DNA of 64,000 nucleotides from Streptomyces sp. SAT1 (GTDB lineage Bacteria > Actinomycetota > Actinomycetes > Streptomycetales > Streptomycetaceae), in contig NZ_CP015849.1 of NCBI RefSeq assembly GCF_001654495.1, positions 4,873,501-4,937,500 of the forward strand. The letters run 5' to 3'. A program made the position numbers and the translations under genes. This document shows positions 61,824 to 64,000 of this stretch, piece by piece. Under the pieces are notes generated by a model. It ran no database searches and was not told where the DNA came from. It was given only the letters and a program-made list of their open reading frames with translations. Position 1 is the first letter of the stretch. Every line of letters starts with the position of its first letter.

Positions 61824-62472
61824 CCGCCGCGGACAGGCGCCGGACCAGCTCGGCGGTCTGGGGGTCGCGGGCCGCGGTCACCGTCAGCACGGCCGCGAAC
61901 TGCTCGACCAGCCAGTCCCGCAGCTCCCCGACGGGCGGCTGCTTGTCCTCGTCGAGCCAGATGAGCGAGGCGGCCTCCACGGCGGTGATCCACATCCGTA
62001 CGGTCATCCGCAGCCGCGGCCCGGGGCCGTCGACCCGGAGGTGGCTGAGGATGTGCTCGGCAGCGGCCCGGCGCACCCCGTCCACGATGGCGGTGGTGCG
62101 GGAGGTCTCCACCACGCTGCCGCCCTGGAGCAGCGCGCTGAACCCGGTGTCGTGCTGGTCGACGAAGGCCAGGTAGCGGTCGAGGGCGCGGGCCAGGCGG
62201 GGCAGCAGCGGGCCGGTGCGCGGCTCGTCGAAGCAGTGCCGCAGCTCCTCGGCGGCGGAGCGCAGCGCGGCCTCGTACAGCTGCTGCTTGCCGCCGGGGA
62301 AGTACCGGTACACCAGCGGCCGCGACACCCCGGCGGCCTCCGCCACGTCGTCCAGCGAGACCTCCTCGGGCGCCCGGTGCGCGAAGAGGGACAGCGCCGC
62401 TTCGAGCAGTTGGGCGCGCCGTTCCTCGACGCTGAGGCGGCGGTAGGCGGGGGTCGGGGCGGCGGGGCTCAT
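61816..62472 (-). CDS. TetR/AcrR-family transcriptional regulator
   Basis: A 218-residue regulator with HTH at about residues 35-60 (EEVSLDDVAEAAGVSRPLVY, FPGGKQQLYEAAL). It lies 86 bp after the AurF-type gene in the same direction, so it probably controls that gene. ATG 62472 is used; a longer in-frame start exists but has no coding character. Confidence 0.87.
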   Translation of the reverse strand: MSPAAPTPAYRRLSVEERRAQLLEAALSLFAHRAPEEVSLDDVAEAAGVSRPLVYRYFPGGKQQLYEAALRSAAEELRHCFDEPRTGPLLPRLARALDRYLAFVDQHDTGFSALLQGGSVVETSRTTAIVDGVRRAAAEHILSHLRVDGPGPRLRMTVRMWITAVEAASLIWLDEDKQPPVGELRDWLVEQFAAVLTVTAARDPQTAELVRRLSAADD

Positions 62473-62558
62473 GACCAGCAGCGTAATCGGTGGCGGCCCG
62501 TCCCGGCCGTCCCGATCGGGCCGCTCACGCGCCCGCTCCCGCGCGTCGCCGCGACCGG

Positions 62559-63497
62559 TCACGCCAGCAGGCCCGAGGACCGCCACAGCTGCCGCCCGAC
62601 GCCCCGCAGCACCCCGATGTCGTCGAGGAAGTCGGTGAGCCGCCTGGCACCCGTCTGCATGATCTCGCGCCGGTGCCCGCTGGCCTTCACCTGGGCCATG
62701 GCCTCGCGCTTGTCCAGGCCCACGTTCGGATAGACCTCGGGGTTCACGAAGGCGAGCGAGAAGACCCGGGCGAACTCGCCGGAGGTGACCCGGGTGAACT
62801 CCTTGGACCACTTCGGCGCGGTCACCATCTGGCGGCGCAGCTCCTCACGGGCGTAGCGCACGTGCCGGGCCTCCTCCACGACGTGGATGCGGGTGACCCC
62901 GCGGACCAGCGGCTGTATCCGCTCGTCGGGGAAGGTCAGGCGCTGCATCCAGTCGAGCACCTCCTCGCCCAGCAGGGTGGCGGTGAAGGAGCCGGGGGTG
63001 GTGGAGATGGTCTTGAAGAGCCGGCCGAGGTGCCGGTGGACCGGGCTCACCGGGTACCAGGGGGTGCCGCCGCGGGTGATCAGACGGGCGAACATCTTCG
63101 AGTGCCGGCACTCGTCCTCGATCTCGGTCAGGGCGTAGCGCACGTGCGCGCTGGTGACCGCCTTGTCGTAGACGTGCCGCACGAGCAGCTGCATCAGGAT
63201 CAGCTCGAACCAGATGCCGAGGGAGGCGAGCGCGGCGGCCTCGTGCCGGGAGAGCAGGATCCGCTGCTCCTCGCTCATCCGCTTCCACAGCGGGGTGTCG
63301 TACAGCGAGACCAGCTCCGGCGGCCAGAACCACTTGCCCTCCTCGAAGGGCGCCTCCCAGTCCAGCTCCTTGTCCGGGTCGAAGGAGTGCTTGGCGGAAG
63401 AGTCGAGCAGCCGCTCGGCCACCTGCTCCCGGTCCTTGAGCAGGCCGAGCGCGTCGCGCAGTCCGGCGAGCGCCTCGGCTTCCGTCACGGTCGTCAT
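62559..63497 (-). CDS. AurF-family non-heme diiron oxygenase
   Basis: A 312-residue diiron protein. Metal-binding motifs lie in EIEDECRHSKMFARL near residue 125 (ExxH), TATLLGEEVLDWMQRL, and VVEEARHVRYAREEL near residue 212 (ExxH). The best-known relative, AurF, oxidises p-aminobenzoate to p-nitrobenzoate; others are fatty-acid or N-oxygenases. The substrate here is unknown. A possible TetR operator precedes it. Confidence 0.87.
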   Translation of the reverse strand: MTTVTEAEALAGLRDALGLLKDREQVAERLLDSSAKHSFDPDKELDWEAPFEEGKWFWPPELVSLYDTPLWKRMSEEQRILLSRHEAAALASLGIWFELILMQLLVRHVYDKAVTSAHVRYALTEIEDECRHSKMFARLITRGGTPWYPVSPVHRHLGRLFKTISTTPGSFTATLLGEEVLDWMQRLTFPDERIQPLVRGVTRIHVVEEARHVRYAREELRRQMVTAPKWSKEFTRVTSGEFARVFSLAFVNPEVYPNVGLDKREAMAQVKASGHRREIMQTGARRLTDFLDDIGVLRGVGRQLWRSSGLLA

Positions 63498-63534
63498 GGC
63501 TGTCCACCTCGTCGTACGGGAATGCGGCTGGACC

Positions 63535-63553
63535 GACTGGTTACCCGGCAGTC
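63535..63553. promoter_or_regulatory. Candidate TetR operator upstream of the AurF-family gene
   Basis: GACTG (63535-63539) and CAGTC (63549-63553) form an inverted repeat around GTTACCCGG, 38 bp before the start codon. The site is short but close to the promoter of the gene likely controlled by the neighbouring TetR. Confidence 0.4.
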
Positions 63554-63628
63554 AGTTCCTTCGCCTCTTATGAGACTGCGTGTCAGCAAGCCCGTCAATC
63601 CCTCGCGCACGACGTGTCGGCCCGGTGC

Positions 63629-64000
63629 CTACGACTCCGGCGCCGCCGGTGTCCGCAGCACCGCCTCCATCACCGCCTTCGCGATCGGCGCCGCCGTACC
63701 GCCGCCGCTGATGTCACCGCGCCGCGCCGAGGCGTCCTCCACCACCACGGCCACCGCCACCCGCGGATCCAGGTCCTCCGCGCCCTGCGCCCAGGAGACG
63801 AACCAGGCGTACGGCGTGCCCGCGTTGCCCACCCCGTGCTGCGCGGTGCCCGTCTTGCCGCCCACCACGGCGCCCGGGATCGCCGCGTTGCGGCCGGTGC
63901 CGTAGCTCACCACGTCGCACATCAGCTCCCGCAGCCGCTCCGCCGTCGTCGCCCGCATCACCTGCCGCACCGGCCGCGACCCGGCCGCCGACACCGTCGC
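63629..64000 (-). CDS. Penicillin-binding protein (PBP2-like), C-terminal part only
   Basis: The last 123 codons of a transpeptidase; the gene runs off the right end of the window. The KTGT motif of the active site is seen in VVGGKTGTAQHG, with the C-terminal domain after it (PYAWFVSWAQGAEDLDP). It would crosslink peptidoglycan outside the membrane. The rest is not visible, so the class cannot be fixed. Confidence 0.85.
   Translation of the reverse strand, partial: ATVSAAGSRPVRQVMRATTAERLRELMCDVVSYGTGRNAAIPGAVVGGKTGTAQHGVGNAGTPYAWFVSWAQGAEDLDPRVAVAVVVEDASARRGDISGGGTAAPIAKAVMEAVLRTPAAPES

Overview
The window is high-GC actinobacterial chromosome, almost certainly Streptomyces. It has codon-position GC bias with long antisense shadow frames, GTG and TTG starts, ATGA/GTGA gene overlaps, a WhiB-family protein, nickel superoxide dismutase, conservon genes and DasR operators. 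Gene order agrees with what I remember of the S. coelicolor SCO5232 to about SCO5301 interval. That is recall, not a search. No tRNA, rRNA, CRISPR array, insertion sequence or prophage was seen.

Layout. 0-6.4 kb: chitobiose/GlcNAc locus dasA-dasB-dasC-dasD with convergent nagB, controlled by DasR sites; dasR itself should lie just left of base 1. 6.6-8.1 kb: short-chain dehydrogenase and divergent TetR regulator with paired operators. 8.6-16.3 kb: signalling and stress block: PdtaS-like kinase, wblE, lipid kinase, the rshA-sigH anti-sigma/sigma pair, UBP zinc-finger protein and Na+/H+ antiporter. 16.4-20.3 kb: PLP desulfhydrase, then a family 2B encapsulin shell (EshA type) with its polyprenyl transferase cargo. 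20.4-23.2 kb: GNAT, TetR/DHFR-like pair, VOC protein. 23.3-27.7 kb: a divergent Asp23-type envelope-stress locus facing an ECF sigma factor and a putative anti-sigma/Asp23 fusion. 27.9-36.0 kb: sodN/sodX, CGNR protein, methyltransferase, amino-acid ABC transporter, malic enzyme, quinone-reductase-like enzyme. 36.1-39.5 kb: leaderless HTH/Clp_N operon with twin palindromes, and a PadR/DUF4097 operon. 39.6-45.6 kb: fused 2-oxoglutarate decarboxylase/dehydrogenase and a two-component system. 45.7-53.8 kb: methyltransferase fold protein, rhomboid-like protein, lipoprotein, a frameshifted DUF4259 gene, lon with a HAIR operator, GH25 muramidase, MarR, PP2C. 54.2-60.2 kb: a conservon (CvnA-D) with a styrene-monooxygenase-like flavoprotein. 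60.3-64 kb: NlpC/P60 hydrolase, hypothetical, TetR, AurF-type diiron oxygenase, and the end of a penicillin-binding protein.

Functional themes: GlcNAc sensing and catabolism; stress signalling (SigH with its anti-sigma, an ECF sigma, HspR-controlled Lon, NiSOD, two-component systems); compartmentalised isoprenoid chemistry; and membrane-linked G-protein signalling through the conservon. The least described assemblies are the Asp23/ECF divergent locus and the self-regulated HTH/Clp_N pair. The encapsulin and conservon belong to known families with poorly known substrates.
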